DNA of 64,000 nucleotides from Shewanella marisflavi (GCF_023283925.1 NZ_JAKIKX010000002.1:62001-126000), one strand, 5' to 3'. Shown: positions 9,166-18,451, numbered from the stretch's first letter. Notes: generated by a model from the sequence alone, not told the origin. Numbers and translations are program-made.

Positions 9166-10710
9166 TTATGCTAGGCGGGATTGATTGCTCACGAAGAGCA
9201 CGCTGATCCCGGATAAAATCATAAAGCAGCCGCCCATGATCAAGGCAAAGATAGGTTGGCCGTCGAAAAAGGTATTTAAGATCACCCCTAGTACGCTAGC
9301 AGCTAGCAACTGTGGGATCACGATAAAGAAGTTAAAAATCCCCATATAAACGCCCATTCGCGCCGCAGGCAGTGCATTGGACAGCAGTGCATAGGGAATA
9401 GAGAGGATAGATGCCCAGGCAATACCGACACCTATCATGGGCAGCCAAAGCAGAGCCGGATCCTGAATAAAGTAGAAGCTGATAAGGCCCAGCCCCCCGC
9501 AGCAAAGATTGATCAGGTGGGTCACCTTGAGGCCCACCGCCATTGCCAGCAACGGGATCACTAAGGCGGCTAGGGCGGCAAAGCCGTTATAAGAGGCAAA
9601 TAAGATCCCGACCCAATCGGCGCCATCGTTATAGGCCTTAGACAGCACATCTTGAGTACCATAGTGATAGTCAGTGACCGCCGCCGTGGTGTAGATCCAC
9701 ATAGAAAACAGCGCAAACCATGAGAAGAACTGCACAACTGCCAGTTGACGCATCGCCTTTGGCATATGAAACAGCGCATCGACCACGCTGAATACCATGC
9801 CTTGCTTGTGTCTGGCCTCAGGCGCGATCCGCTTTAAAGTGACGGCGCAAAACCATTGCAACGGGCCGAAGGCAAATATGCCGATCGCCAGCAGATACAG
9901 CTGTTTATCCAAGGACTGTAGAAAGATCACTGCGGTAAACAGGGCGCCGAGCACAGTCCAGATGAGTGCGCCTTTTTGGTAAGCCTGCCAGCTGCGATCA
10001 TGTTTAAGGGTTATCTGCTCGCTGCTTGACTGCTCAAAGCGGGCCAGTTCTTCTGGTGAATACTCTTTGCTGGTGAAGACGGTCCAACTGACCGCCAGTA
10101 GTAACACTGTGCCGCCGAAATAGAAGGCGTAACGGACAGAGTCGGCGATCTCACCTTCTGGCGCGGTATTGGCCACATCGAAGTAATTGGTCAGCAGATA
10201 AGGCAAGGCCGAGGCCACCACGGCGCCCACACCGATGAAGAAGCTTTGCATGGCATAACCAAGGGGACGTTGTCGACTCGGCAGGTTGTCACCCACAAAG
10301 GCGCGAAAAGGCTCCATGGCGATATTAATTGAGGCATCCATGATCCATAACATTCCTGCGGCAACCCAGAGCACAGGCGAGTGAGGCATGATAAAGATGG
10401 CCAGTGTGGTGAAGATAGCGCCAATCAGGAAATAGGGGCGACGGCGACCCAAACGGCCCCAGGTGTTGTCGCTCATATGACCGATTAGTGGCTGCACCAG
10501 CAAACCGGTCAGTGGCGCGGCGATCCACAGAATAGGGATATCATCGATAGAGGCGCCTAATGTTTGAAAGATACGGCTCACGTTGGCATTTTGCAGGGCA
10601 AAACCAAATTGGATGCCAAGGAATCCAAAACACATGTTGAAGATCTGCCAGAAACTTAAGGCCGGTTTGACAGTCAGGGGGCTTTGTACTGATGGGGCGT
10701 TCTGTGACAT
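9166..10710 (-). CDS. MFS/GPH-type sugar permease (maltose/sucrose transporter-like)
   Basis: This protein of about 514 aa has 12 hydrophobic segments. It resembles the SLC45/sucrose-proton symporter group: NVSRIFQTLGA, the loop RLGRRRPYFLIGA between helices 2 and 3, and NIAMEPFRAFVGDNLP in helix 4. It probably imports maltose or short maltodextrins across the inner membrane. I chose the ATG at 10710 (MSQNAPS) because AAGAGAAA precedes it; a longer in-frame start at 10749 lacks this. The gene lies just upstream of the glucoamylase gene, so the two are probably co-transcribed. The exact substrate cannot be read from the sequence. Confidence 0.88.
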   Translation of the reverse strand: MSQNAPSVQSPLTVKPALSFWQIFNMCFGFLGIQFGFALQNANVSRIFQTLGASIDDIPILWIAAPLTGLLVQPLIGHMSDNTWGRLGRRRPYFLIGAIFTTLAIFIMPHSPVLWVAAGMLWIMDASINIAMEPFRAFVGDNLPSRQRPLGYAMQSFFIGVGAVVASALPYLLTNYFDVANTAPEGEIADSVRYAFYFGGTVLLLAVSWTVFTSKEYSPEELARFEQSSSEQITLKHDRSWQAYQKGALIWTVLGALFTAVIFLQSLDKQLYLLAIGIFAFGPLQWFCAVTLKRIAPEARHKQGMVFSVVDALFHMPKAMRQLAVVQFFSWFALFSMWIYTTAAVTDYHYGTQDVLSKAYNDGADWVGILFASYNGFAALAALVIPLLAMAVGLKVTHLINLCCGGLGLISFYFIQDPALLWLPMIGVGIAWASILSIPYALLSNALPAARMGVYMGIFNFFIVIPQLLAASVLGVILNTFFDGQPIFALIMGGCFMILSGISVLFVSNQSRLA

Positions 10711-11039
10711 CCAATGTTTCTCTTTATAATTATTTATCGTTTTTGCCACGCCCGGAAAGGGTGGGTGCCAAATCTATTGTATGGAAGTCGGTCGAGTGAA
10801 AAAAGTGGCGAATACACGCTTCCCTCAAACGGGTATTCGCCTAAAGCTAGGGTTCTACTTCTCTAGGCTTATTCACTAAGCTTAAGCCCTGATGAGTAGA
10901 TAGAGACTCTAGTGCTAACCTCATCATGCCTTCAGTGCCTGATGGGCTAGCGTCGACCTGGCCAATTTCATAGAGAGTTAACACATGAAATTAAACACCA
11001 TGGCATGTTAACCCTGAGCCGATTTGACCTACAACCGAT

Positions 11040-11053
11040 TACATACGTATTCA
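11040..11053. promoter_or_regulatory. MalR-like LacI-family operator, site 1
   Basis: TACATACGTATTCA matches 13 of 14 positions of the two identical sites at 15131 and 32038. It lies about 330 bp upstream of the permease start. Palindromes of this size with a central CG are typical LacI-family operators; the link to a particular protein is inferred. Confidence 0.65.
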
Positions 11054-11215
11054 TCAAGGCGTATTAACCTTTGCGTAGCTTGCTGTTAACCTACTGCGCG
11101 TCTTGGGGGTTAGGGTTTATTCTATAATTACCAGGGTGTTAGCTTAACTTTTCGCCTGGGTGGTTTTAGCGTGGATTCAGTTTTGTAACATAGCGCAGCG
11201 GAGGGGATAAAAAGG

Positions 11216-11245
11216 AAAACGCGAAAGTGTTTCTCCCGCGTTTTT
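11216..11245 (-). terminator. Probable terminator after the M28 peptidase gene
   Basis: Stem AAAACGCG / CGCGTTTT with a 13-nt loop, 29 bp beyond the peptidase stop codon. On the minus strand it is followed by a T-rich run. The loop is long, so strength is uncertain. Confidence 0.55.
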
Positions 11246-11273
11246 CCCGGTTGAGGTGCTGTTCGATAAGGGC

Positions 11274-12707
11274 TTAAGGTTTGGCGTTCTCGGTCACTGG
11301 GCGAAAGAATGCGCCAGCTGCGCCGGGAAACACCACAGGGCTGGTGTTGCCGTTATAGCCGACAGCAGCCACCCCATAAAGGTAGTTATCGATCACCATA
11401 TTGCTCAGGGTAAAGCTGTCGACCTTGCCGACAAAGCGGCTGTGGGTCCATTCTGGCTCAGTGGTTTTACGCCAGTAGATGCGGTATCCGGCGACTTCGG
11501 CGGTCGGATTAGCCTGCCAACTTATATTGGTATCGGCCGACACCTGGCCTGTGATCGCCACTTGGGTTGGCGGCGCTGGCGCCCAGGCCATAGCCGCCAG
11601 GCTAATGGCATTGAGAGCGGTTAACTTAGCCGCGTAGACCTCATCGACGCCCTCTATGACATCACCATAGGCGATACCATCTTCAACACGAATATCCTGG
11701 TGTTGGCGATGATAGTTCTCGTTGGTCTCCATGATACGCACTGCAGGGTATCCCGCCTTATTAAAGGGCAGGTGATGGCCACCGCGGCCGAAGCGATCGA
11801 GACGGTAGATGAGCTGCACATCTAGGTTGGTCATATATTGATCTGCCAGCTGCTTGATGTGCCTGGCTAAGTTGCGTGACGCCGAATCGTTCTCGCCACC
11901 GCTAAAATATCGCTCTTTGGCTTCCTTCTCTGTTTCGGCGATCCGCACGCCTTCAGAAAAGATCCGTACCGTATGGTTACTGACAACGCCATTAATCCCC
12001 GCAATGTTGCCTATCATGTCGTTGTTAAGCACGGCTTCGACCTGCCAGCCTTGCTTCTTGGCAAAATCGGCCAGACCCGCGCCGCCGTATAGCCCTTGTT
12101 CTTCACCTGAGAGCGCGGCATACACTATGGTGCCACCAAACTGATATTGACTCAGTACGCGCGCCGCTTCCAGGGTGCCTGCAACACCCGAGGCGTTATC
12201 GTTGGCGCCGGGGGCAATAGAGGTGGCATCCATGACATCACTGACACGCGAGTCGATGTCGCCGCTCATCATTACCACGCGATTAGGGTCTAGCGTTCCT
12301 TTTTGAATCGCAATGATGTTCACCACTTTGGTTGGATTTGGGATCCGTTTTCCCGATACCGTGACGCCCACTTCAATCACTTCCAGGCAGTGGCCGCAGT
12401 CGGCTGAGATACGTTCAAGTTCTGCCTTGATCCAGTTTCTGGCCGCACCTATTCCTTGCTGAGGATCGGTTTGGCTGGAGAGGGTATGACGAGTGCCGAA
12501 ATCGACCAGGGTTTGTATATCTTTCAAGATCCTTGAGGCCTGGGGCGCGCTGGCAATATCGTACAGACGGAGATCTTCTTCTGAGGGCGCTGTGTAGCTG
12601 GCGGCATTTAAAGGCGTCGCTGCTGGCGGCGCGGCAAAGCTGCTGGCAGTCATTGTGGCAAGCAGCAAGAGCGGTAGCTTAAGGTAAGGAGTGGCTTTCA
12701 TTGTCAT
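11274..12707 (-). CDS. Secreted M28-family zinc aminopeptidase with C-terminal Fn3 domain
   Basis: This 477-aa protein starts with a signal peptide (LPLLLLATMTASSFAAP). The M28 domain spans about residues 55-370 with GANDNASG (D170), the catalytic pair in LSGEEQG (E202, E203), NNDMIG (D230) and a late His in GHHLPF. The first ligand motif, usually HxD, reads GDIDSR (D150, D152), so the first His is replaced. A fibronectin type III-like domain occupies about residues 380-465. M28 enzymes remove N-terminal residues from peptides. It lies between glucan genes in the same direction, but nothing in its sequence suggests a sugar function. Starts at 12707 or 12701 are both possible; the second has the better-spaced AAGAGA. 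Confidence 0.85.
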   Translation of the reverse strand: MTMKATPYLKLPLLLLATMTASSFAAPPAATPLNAASYTAPSEEDLRLYDIASAPQASRILKDIQTLVDFGTRHTLSSQTDPQQGIGAARNWIKAELERISADCGHCLEVIEVGVTVSGKRIPNPTKVVNIIAIQKGTLDPNRVVMMSGDIDSRVSDVMDATSIAPGANDNASGVAGTLEAARVLSQYQFGGTIVYAALSGEEQGLYGGAGLADFAKKQGWQVEAVLNNDMIGNIAGINGVVSNHTVRIFSEGVRIAETEKEAKERYFSGGENDSASRNLARHIKQLADQYMTNLDVQLIYRLDRFGRGGHHLPFNKAGYPAVRIMETNENYHRQHQDIRVEDGIAYGDVIEGVDEVYAAKLTALNAISLAAMAWAPAPPTQVAITGQVSADTNISWQANPTAEVAGYRIYWRKTTEPEWTHSRFVGKVDSFTLSNMVIDNYLYGVAAVGYNGNTSPVVFPGAAGAFFRPVTENAKP

Positions 12708-12895
12708 CTCTTATTCTTTTTGTGGTTGTTAGGGCTTGAATGAGCTCATGGGGACGCCTTAGCGATAACCATGGAGAAAATACCTTAGCAGAATAACAGC
12801 ACAGCTTGGGCGAGCAATGTCGGCTTTAGTCGTAAAAAAGTGGAGGAGAGGGCAAGAAAAAGGTAAATAAATGTTGCTGATAATCACTTGCAGAT

Positions 12896-12935
12896 CCACC
12901 TGCATGGCGACGGCAATCGTGCGCCATGCAAGTGG
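12896..12935. terminator. Long stem-loop just downstream of the GH97 gene
   Basis: CCACcTGCATGGCG (12896-12909) pairs with CGCCATGCAaGTGG (12922-12935), with one mismatch and a 12-nt loop. It lies 16 bp beyond the GH97 stop codon. There is no T tract on the minus strand, so it may protect the mRNA 3' end rather than terminate transcription. Confidence 0.5.
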
Positions 12936-12950
12936 GGGATTATACTGGGC

Positions 12951-15041
12951 TTACTTTTGCAACGCTTTGAAGCGAATTGCGGTACCGCCGCTGCTGGCGA
13001 GCTTGAGGGTCAGATGTTGCTGGCTGTCAACCTTCTGACTTTCAATCACATAGTCATAGGGATTGCTGCGCCAATTGGCCTTGTCGCCATCACGGTAGAT
13101 CTCTGCCAGGTAGCTTGTTCCTGGGGTGAGAAAGTCAAGTGGGATGCTTACCACACGGGCGGTATCATCTGTGATAGCCCCTAGGTACCAATCTTCCCCC
13201 TTGCTCTTTCCGCCGCGTTCCTGACGGGCAAAGACCACATATTCACCGACTTCACCGGCCAGAGCGATGCTGCGCTGCCAATCGGTTGGGACATCCTGAA
13301 TGAACTTAAAGGCATCGGGATGCTTTTTGTAGTTGCGCGGCAGGTCGGCCGCCATCTGGATTGGGCTGTAGAGTACCACGTACAGGGCAAGCTGCTTAGT
13401 CAGCGTGGTTTGTACCCGGTTGACGGCATCTAACCCTTTAGGTGCCAAGTCGAAGATCCCTGGCGTAAAGTCCATCGGACCTGCCAGCATGCGGGTGTAG
13501 GCAAGTGTGGTGGTATGAGATGGATTGTTGGGCGGCGTGCCCCAGGCGTTAAACTCTTGTCCGCGGGCGCCTTCGCGGCTGATCCAGTTTGGATAGGTGC
13601 GGCGCAGACCTGTGTCTTTAATGGGTTCGTGGGTATTGATGCTGATATGGCGCTTGGCGGCTTCGGTAACGCTATGCAGATATTCGTTTACCATAAATTG
13701 ACCATCATGCCACTCGTGGCGGGTGTTCCCCTTATCGTCAACACGCTTGATATCGCCGCCATCGGCCACATAACCAGTTTTTACCTGAGTCACGCCATAT
13801 TGCTGATAGAGATCGTAGGCATCACTCATCTGATTGCGGTAGTTGGTGACCGAGCCCGAGGTTTCATGGTGGCCGATAAGCCGCACCCCTTTGCTGGCGC
13901 CATAGGCGGAGATCGCCGGTAGATCGAAATCAGGGTAGGTCTGGGTAAAGCTAAACACATCACCATTATGGAACCAGCTGCCGTCCCAGCCGATGTTCCA
14001 GCCTTCGACCAGCACGCCTGCAAAACCATTGTCTGCGGCAAAGTCCATGTAGCGTTTGGTCTCGTCGGTGGTGGCGCCATGCTTGTCACCTGATCCCCAG
14101 GTCGTCTCGTTAAGGTGCATGCCCCACCAGATCCCGACATACTTGCCTGGCTCGACCCAGTCAACATCTCCCAGTTTGTTGGGTTCATTGAGATTAAGGA
14201 TCAGATCTGAGTTCAGCAGTCCAGTGGCCTTATCGGCAATCTGAATGGTGCGCCAGGGCGTGGCAAAGCCCGCCTGTGTTTTCACCTTGATACCGTCAGA
14301 CCATGGCGTGAGATCGGCTCTAAGTGTGCCATCACGGCGCTGATCGAGTGTCATGGCCGCATAGTCCACCAGCGCCGCCTCATGAATACTCATGTGTACC
14401 TGATTGTCCAGCTTAAAGGTGAAAGGCGTGTGTACCCGGTCAATCTGATTGAGCGGTGTCTTGTTATAAAGGTATTCGTAACGGTTCCAACCGCGGGCAG
14501 GGATCCACCAGGCGGTGGCTTTGTCAGCTTGCGGGATCACAAACTCGGTGAGTTCATTGGTGATATTGAGTTTATCCAGTGTGCCCTGCTTAGGTACCCG
14601 GTAGCGAAAGCCGATACCGTCATCAAAGGCTTTGATGTCGATAAGAAATTGATATTGGCCGTTGCTTAAGGTGGCGGTAAGGCCATTGTGTTTGTCTACT
14701 ACCCATTCACGCTCGCCCCAAGGTTGCTGCCATTGGCTATCGACCTGAGTGCGCTTGATCTCGCTAATCTTAAAATCATGGCCAAATTCTCCAAGGGACT
14801 GAAACACTAGGCCGAGCTTGGACTCCTGAATAACCACTTTGTCATGAAAACTGACGCGATATTCGGGCCGCTGATTATCATCGCTTAGGCTCACGACAAT
14901 CTGTTTATCTGGTGAGGCGACCGAAACGGTTTTCGCCATGGTGCTATTTGGCAGTGTCACGCCTGTGAGCGCGAGAGCCATTGCCAGTACCGATAAGCGT
15001 GGGTGGGCAGACGCCCTTGGGTGTGAAGGATTGCAAGACAT
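12951..15041 (-). CDS. susB: GH97 alpha-glucosidase (SusB-like)
   Basis: This 696-aa exported enzyme has a signal segment at about residues 15-36 (RLSVLAMALALTGVTLPNST). It has the three-part GH97 structure: an N-terminal beta-sandwich, a (beta/alpha)8 barrel and a short C-terminal sheet. Recognisable barrel segments are WWGMHLNETTWGSGDKHGAT, VEGWNIGWDG, GHHETSG, INTHEPIKDTGLRRTYPN and SREGARGQEFNAW. The conserved Glu residues in HHETSG, THEPIK and GQEFNAW correspond to the inverting subfamily typified by Bacteroides SusB. It would cleave terminal alpha-glucose from maltooligosaccharides in the periplasm. A palindromic operator lies 90 bp upstream, and AAGG precedes the ATG by 8 bp. Confidence 0.93.
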   Translation of the reverse strand: MSCNPSHPRASAHPRLSVLAMALALTGVTLPNSTMAKTVSVASPDKQIVVSLSDDNQRPEYRVSFHDKVVIQESKLGLVFQSLGEFGHDFKISEIKRTQVDSQWQQPWGEREWVVDKHNGLTATLSNGQYQFLIDIKAFDDGIGFRYRVPKQGTLDKLNITNELTEFVIPQADKATAWWIPARGWNRYEYLYNKTPLNQIDRVHTPFTFKLDNQVHMSIHEAALVDYAAMTLDQRRDGTLRADLTPWSDGIKVKTQAGFATPWRTIQIADKATGLLNSDLILNLNEPNKLGDVDWVEPGKYVGIWWGMHLNETTWGSGDKHGATTDETKRYMDFAADNGFAGVLVEGWNIGWDGSWFHNGDVFSFTQTYPDFDLPAISAYGASKGVRLIGHHETSGSVTNYRNQMSDAYDLYQQYGVTQVKTGYVADGGDIKRVDDKGNTRHEWHDGQFMVNEYLHSVTEAAKRHISINTHEPIKDTGLRRTYPNWISREGARGQEFNAWGTPPNNPSHTTTLAYTRMLAGPMDFTPGIFDLAPKGLDAVNRVQTTLTKQLALYVVLYSPIQMAADLPRNYKKHPDAFKFIQDVPTDWQRSIALAGEVGEYVVFARQERGGKSKGEDWYLGAITDDTARVVSIPLDFLTPGTSYLAEIYRDGDKANWRSNPYDYVIESQKVDSQQHLTLKLASSGGTAIRFKALQK

Positions 15042-15130
15042 TCCGTGTACCTTTTTATTCTAGGGTTTTGTTAGGGTTAAGGTGTTGCGTCAGCCATGGT
15101 AGAAGTTATAGGTAGGATGGGGCAATGTGC

Positions 15131-15144
15131 TGCATACGTATTCA
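15131..15144. promoter_or_regulatory. MalR-like LacI-family operator, site 2
   Basis: TGCATACGTATTCA, identical to the site at 32038. It lies 90 bp upstream of the GH97 start codon, within the expected promoter region. Confidence 0.75.
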
Positions 15145-15285
15145 ACCTAAAGGTACGCTTGGCACATTTAGTTACCGAATTTAGCAATTTGTAGTGGAAA
15201 ATAGTGCTGATTTGCCGCCACAACTTATGGCAGCATAGAGGCAGATTGCAATTGTGCAGTAACATAGAGTCGGATCAGGAAAATC

Positions 15286-15690
15286 ATGTATCACGGAAGT
15301 TGTCTATGTGGTGGTATCAAAGTTGCCATCAGCGGCCCCATTAGTCAGATCATTCATTGCCACTGTTCTTTGTGTCGTAAATCGAGCGGCACTGCATTTG
15401 CCACTAATGGCTTTGTCGAACTGGTGGATTTTAACCTATCGGATGAAGCCGATTTCTTAGCCAGTTTTGAGTTTTCCCCTGGAAAGCGGCGTTATTTTTG
15501 TCGCCGCTGCGCCTCTCCCATTTACAGCGCCAATGAGCAGGATAGTCAGCGTATTCGTTTGCGCCTGGGCATATTGGACTCCGCGATAAGGGAGCGTCCC
15601 ATCTCCCATAATTTTGTCACCTCCAAAGCTAATTGGGAGGAGATGGATGCTAAATTACCTTGGTATGAGGGTCATGAGCCTGGTAGGTAA
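15286..15690 (+). CDS. GFA-family zinc-binding protein
   Basis: This 134-aa protein has the cysteine layout of the GFA (glutathione-dependent formaldehyde-activating enzyme-like) family: C6 and C8 in GSCLCGG, C25, C27 and C30 in HCHCSLC, and C72 and C75 in FCRRCASP. These bind one or two zinc ions. Most members have no proven function, and the formaldehyde role holds only for a few. AGGA precedes the ATG by 6 bp. The gene is divergent from GH97 and followed by a separate nitronate monooxygenase gene. Confidence 0.88.
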   Translation: MYHGSCLCGGIKVAISGPISQIIHCHCSLCRKSSGTAFATNGFVELVDFNLSDEADFLASFEFSPGKRRYFCRRCASPIYSANEQDSQRIRLRLGILDSAIRERPISHNFVTSKANWEEMDAKLPWYEGHEPGR

Positions 15691-15800
15691 CTCTCTGCTC
15701 AGGCTCGCGGGCCAACATGAAAGCTCGCGAGCCTAAGACTCCTTTACACCTGTTAAACATGGAAAATAACAGCCTCGGCTGAATCACATAAGGAAAGGTG

Positions 15801-16844
15801 ATGAATCACAGAAACGTTAAGGCATTACTGGGTACCGAGCTGGCAATCATTCAGGCGCCCATGGCGGGCGTACAAGATAGCAAGCTGGGCATTGCCGTTG
15901 CTAAGGCTGGTGGGCTCGGCTCTATTGCCTGCGGTATGTTAAATGCAGCGCAGATCACCTGTGAAATCCAAACCTTTAAGGCAGCATCTAGTGCGCCATT
16001 AAACCTTAATTTTTTCTGCCACCAGATGCCCAAGTGGGATGATAGGGCTCAGCAAGTCTGGCACAAGCAGCTATTACCCTATTTTCAGGAGCTTGAGATA
16101 ACGGCCGAACTTGCCCCAGTGGGCGCCAGTCGCTTGCCGTTCAATCACGAGATAGCCGACGCCATAGAGCCCTTTAAACCCGAATTCATCAGCTTTCATT
16201 TTGGTTTACCTGCCAAAGATCTGCTCGATCGGGTGCGATCCTGGGGGACTAAGCTGGTCTCTAGCGCCACCACAGTGGCTGAAGCCATCTGGCTGAGTGA
16301 GCGTGGTGTCGATGGCATTATTGCCCAGGGACTGGAAGCGGGCGGCCATCGAGGCATGTTTCTCTCCAGCGACCTCAATACTCAGCTAGGGCTTGCTGCG
16401 CTGGTGCCTCAGATAGTCGACCGTGTCTCGGTGCCTGTCATAGCCGCTGGTGGCATAGGCGATGCTCGCGGCGTACAAGCCGCTTTTGCTCTGGGCGCTA
16501 GCGCCGTGCAGGTGGGTAGCGCGTACCTGTTATGCGATGAGGCCAATACCTCCAGGCTACACAGAGAGGCGATATTAGGCGCCACACCAGAAGAGACGGC
16601 ACTGACGAACCTGTTTTCGGGGAGGCCAGCCAGAGGTTTGCGAAATCGAGCGATGAATGAGCTTGGCTGTTTGAGCGAACTGGCTCCCACCTTTCCCTAT
16701 GCGACCCCCTTGATGGCGCAGCTTCGCCGGGAAGCTGAAGCAAGGGGAAAGGCCGACTTTACCCCGCTGTGGTGTGGTCAAAACCTTGGTGCATGTCGCC
16801 CCATCTCGGCTCAAGCGCTCACCTTGGCGCTGATGGAGCCCTAA
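15801..16844 (+). CDS. Nitronate monooxygenase (2-nitropropane dioxygenase family)
   Basis: This FMN-dependent enzyme of 347 aa has a TIM-barrel fold and oxidises alkyl nitronates such as propionate-3-nitronate. Family motifs are QAPMAGVQDSKL near the N-terminus, GLEAGGHRGMF around the active site (His) and the phosphate-binding segments PVIAAGGIGDARG and GASAVQVGSAYL. I chose the ATG at 15801, with AAGGA 6 bp upstream; a GTG codon three bases earlier is also in frame. The protein lacks a signal peptide and is expected in the cytoplasm. Confidence 0.9.
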   Translation: MNHRNVKALLGTELAIIQAPMAGVQDSKLGIAVAKAGGLGSIACGMLNAAQITCEIQTFKAASSAPLNLNFFCHQMPKWDDRAQQVWHKQLLPYFQELEITAELAPVGASRLPFNHEIADAIEPFKPEFISFHFGLPAKDLLDRVRSWGTKLVSSATTVAEAIWLSERGVDGIIAQGLEAGGHRGMFLSSDLNTQLGLAALVPQIVDRVSVPVIAAGGIGDARGVQAAFALGASAVQVGSAYLLCDEANTSRLHREAILGATPEETALTNLFSGRPARGLRNRAMNELGCLSELAPTFPYATPLMAQLRREAEARGKADFTPLWCGQNLGACRPISAQALTLALMEP

Positions 16845-16920
16845 GCGAACAAGAATCACTAAAGCAATCACAAAAAAACACAAACACAAATACTAAAAAC
16901 ATAAAAAAAGAGTAAATCGA

Positions 16921-17391
16921 ATGCAGACAATAGATGACCGACAGAAAGTGGCTTTCAGCCAAATAGAGCAGGAGAATAGCGAGTTGGTCGACGCCTTAGT
17001 TGATGGCGTGCGTCAGTACAACATTGACAAGTTGGGCAAGGAGACGAGTCAGCCACTGACGATAGTGGCCTATGACCAGGCAGGTAAATTGATTGGCGGC
17101 GTCCATGGCCGAACCATATATAAAAACTTTTTGATCCATGTGTTATGGGTCGATGACAATCGCCGCGGGGCTGGGCTTGGGCGGCAGCTGATGATCCAAG
17201 CCGAGCAGCTGGCGAAGGCAAGGGGATGTTTGCAGGCTCAGGTCGATACTCTGGAGGTTCAGGCGCCCGATTTCTATCGAAAGCTGGGATTTAACCTAGC
17301 GGGACAAGTGCCAGCCTTTGAAGGGAGTCCTGCGCGCTATTTTATGGTTAAACGCTATGATACTTCTACGTTTAAAGGTGATGATACTTAA
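16921..17391 (+). CDS. GNAT-family N-acetyltransferase
   Basis: This 156-aa protein has the acetyl-CoA binding motif RRGAGLGRQLM near residue 80, followed by the expected helix AEQLAKARGC and a C-terminal segment APDFYRKLGFNLAG. The substrate cannot be predicted. The gene is preceded by a very A-rich 75-bp spacer. Its stop codon lies inside the first unit of a degenerate 15-bp tandem repeat that fills the spacer to the next gene. Confidence 0.88.
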   Translation: MQTIDDRQKVAFSQIEQENSELVDALVDGVRQYNIDKLGKETSQPLTIVAYDQAGKLIGGVHGRTIYKNFLIHVLWVDDNRRGAGLGRQLMIQAEQLAKARGCLQAQVDTLEVQAPDFYRKLGFNLAGQVPAFEGSPARYFMVKRYDTSTFKGDDT

Positions 17392-17460
17392 GCTTTTTTG
17401 ATTGAGCTTTTTGGGATTAAACTATTTGGAACTAGGCCATTTTGGATTAGGGAAAAGTAA
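17386..17460. repeat. Degenerate 15-bp tandem repeat after the GNAT gene
   Basis: Five consecutive 15-bp units can be laid out (17386, 17401, 17416, 17431, 17446), sharing an A-T-T/C-A/G start and a TTTTGG-like end. The first unit contains the GNAT stop codon. The units are diverged, so the periodicity is by eye. Confidence 0.45.
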
Positions 17461-17484
17461 GTCAAAACAATACAAGGATGAATA

Positions 17485-17922
17485 ATGAAACCCACTCTAC
17501 TGATTGCCACCTTCTTTACCTTAGGTTTAGCCGCGTGTAGCCATACCAATAGCAGTACCAACACACCATCTGAACAAGCGCCAACGACTGAGACCTTGGC
17601 GGTGTTAAATCCTGTCGAGATTGGGGCCGATAACCTTTCTGCCTATTGGCAGGCAAAACCGACAAAGCCTGTCAAACGATATGGTCGCCCTAACTGGTTA
17701 CCCAAAGGCGCTGGAAAATTCAGTTACCATGTGTTGATTGATGAACAGGGCCAAGAGGTCAGCAAGACGCTGGTTAGCTCGACCCCCGAAGGCTGGATGA
17801 GCCAGGCTAAGCTAGATAAGATGCCAAAGGCAAGCTATGTCGCTAGCGAGACTAACCCTGAACATAAGCCAGTTAAAGTCTTGATGACGGCTGAAGTCAT
17901 TCGTATGGCGGGCAAGAGATGA
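17485..17922 (+). CDS. Putative lipoprotein of unknown function
   Basis: This 145-aa protein has a lipoprotein signal (LIATFFTLGLAACSH, Cys at about residue 18) and then a Ser/Thr-rich linker. The later part, KFSYHVLIDEQGQEVSKTLVSSTPEGW, resembles the strand pattern of TonB-type C-terminal domains, though I would not assign it firmly. AAGGATG lies upstream of the ATG. The stop codon overlaps the next start (ATGA), so this gene and the DUF3465 gene are translationally coupled and probably work in the same place, the cell envelope. Confidence 0.7.
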   Translation: MKPTLLIATFFTLGLAACSHTNSSTNTPSEQAPTTETLAVLNPVEIGADNLSAYWQAKPTKPVKRYGRPNWLPKGAGKFSYHVLIDEQGQEVSKTLVSSTPEGWMSQAKLDKMPKASYVASETNPEHKPVKVLMTAEVIRMAGKR

Positions 17923-18350
17923 AGTTGGTGGCATTGAAAGATAAAGGTTTATTGTTTGTCGGCAGAGTTCTTGCCGCGCTTGTATTGGCGTTGAGTGTAA
18001 CGCTTTCGGTATCGGCGAATGATGCGCAGCTCAGTCAGGCTTTCGAGCAAAGGCAGAGTCAGCTGCAGATCCAAGGGCAAGGAGAGGTGGTGCGTCTACT
18101 TGCGGACGACACTCAAGGGAGTAAGCATCAAAGATTTATTTTGCGGCTGGCCAGTGGGCAAACCTTGCTGGTGGCGCACAATATCGATCTGGCGCCACGT
18201 ATTGAGGATCTAAAGGTTGGCGATCGTGTGGGGTTCTATGGGGTCTATGAGTGGAATGCCAAGGGCGGCGTGATCCATTGGACTCATGATGATCCTAAAG
18301 GTCAGCACATAGATGGATGGCTCACCCATGGCGGTCGGCGCTATCAATAG
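17919..18350 (+). CDS. DUF3465 family exported protein
   Basis: This 143-aa protein has a signal peptide (about residues 12-33, ending VSAND). The mature domain (QGQGEVVRLLADDTQGSKHQRFIL, LLVAHNIDLAPR, VGDRVGFYGVYEWN, IHWTHDDP) matches the DUF3465 family as I know it, an OB-fold-like small periplasmic protein. Its function is unknown. It overlaps the upstream lipoprotein gene by 4 bp. The stop codon is contained in the first unit of a 16-bp tandem repeat. Confidence 0.8.
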   Translation: MKLVALKDKGLLFVGRVLAALVLALSVTLSVSANDAQLSQAFEQRQSQLQIQGQGEVVRLLADDTQGSKHQRFILRLASGQTLLVAHNIDLAPRIEDLKVGDRVGFYGVYEWNAKGGVIHWTHDDPKGQHIDGWLTHGGRRYQ

Positions 18351-18393
18351 CCAAGTCTGTTAATAGCTAAGCCAACGAATAGCCAAGTTAATT
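18346..18393. repeat. 16-bp tandem repeat, three units, spanning the DUF3465 stop codon
   Basis: Units at 18346-18361, 18362-18377 and 18378-18393 begin AATAGC(C/T)AAG and differ in their last six bases. The stop codon TAG is part of unit 1. Confidence 0.65.
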
Positions 18394-18451
18394 AATCGAT
18401 TGGGTCCAAGTTTGGGCCATAATTAACTGGTTTTGTGCTTGGCTAACCAGA

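Larger units (their letters stand above)
10711..11273. other. Regulatory intergenic region upstream of the permease/glucoamylase unit
   Basis: This 563-bp stretch holds the M28 peptidase terminator at its right end, a 14-bp palindromic operator at 11040-11053 and an imperfect inverted repeat around GTTAAC near 10977-11012. No convincing ORF is present. It must carry the promoter of the permease gene. Confidence 0.6.
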
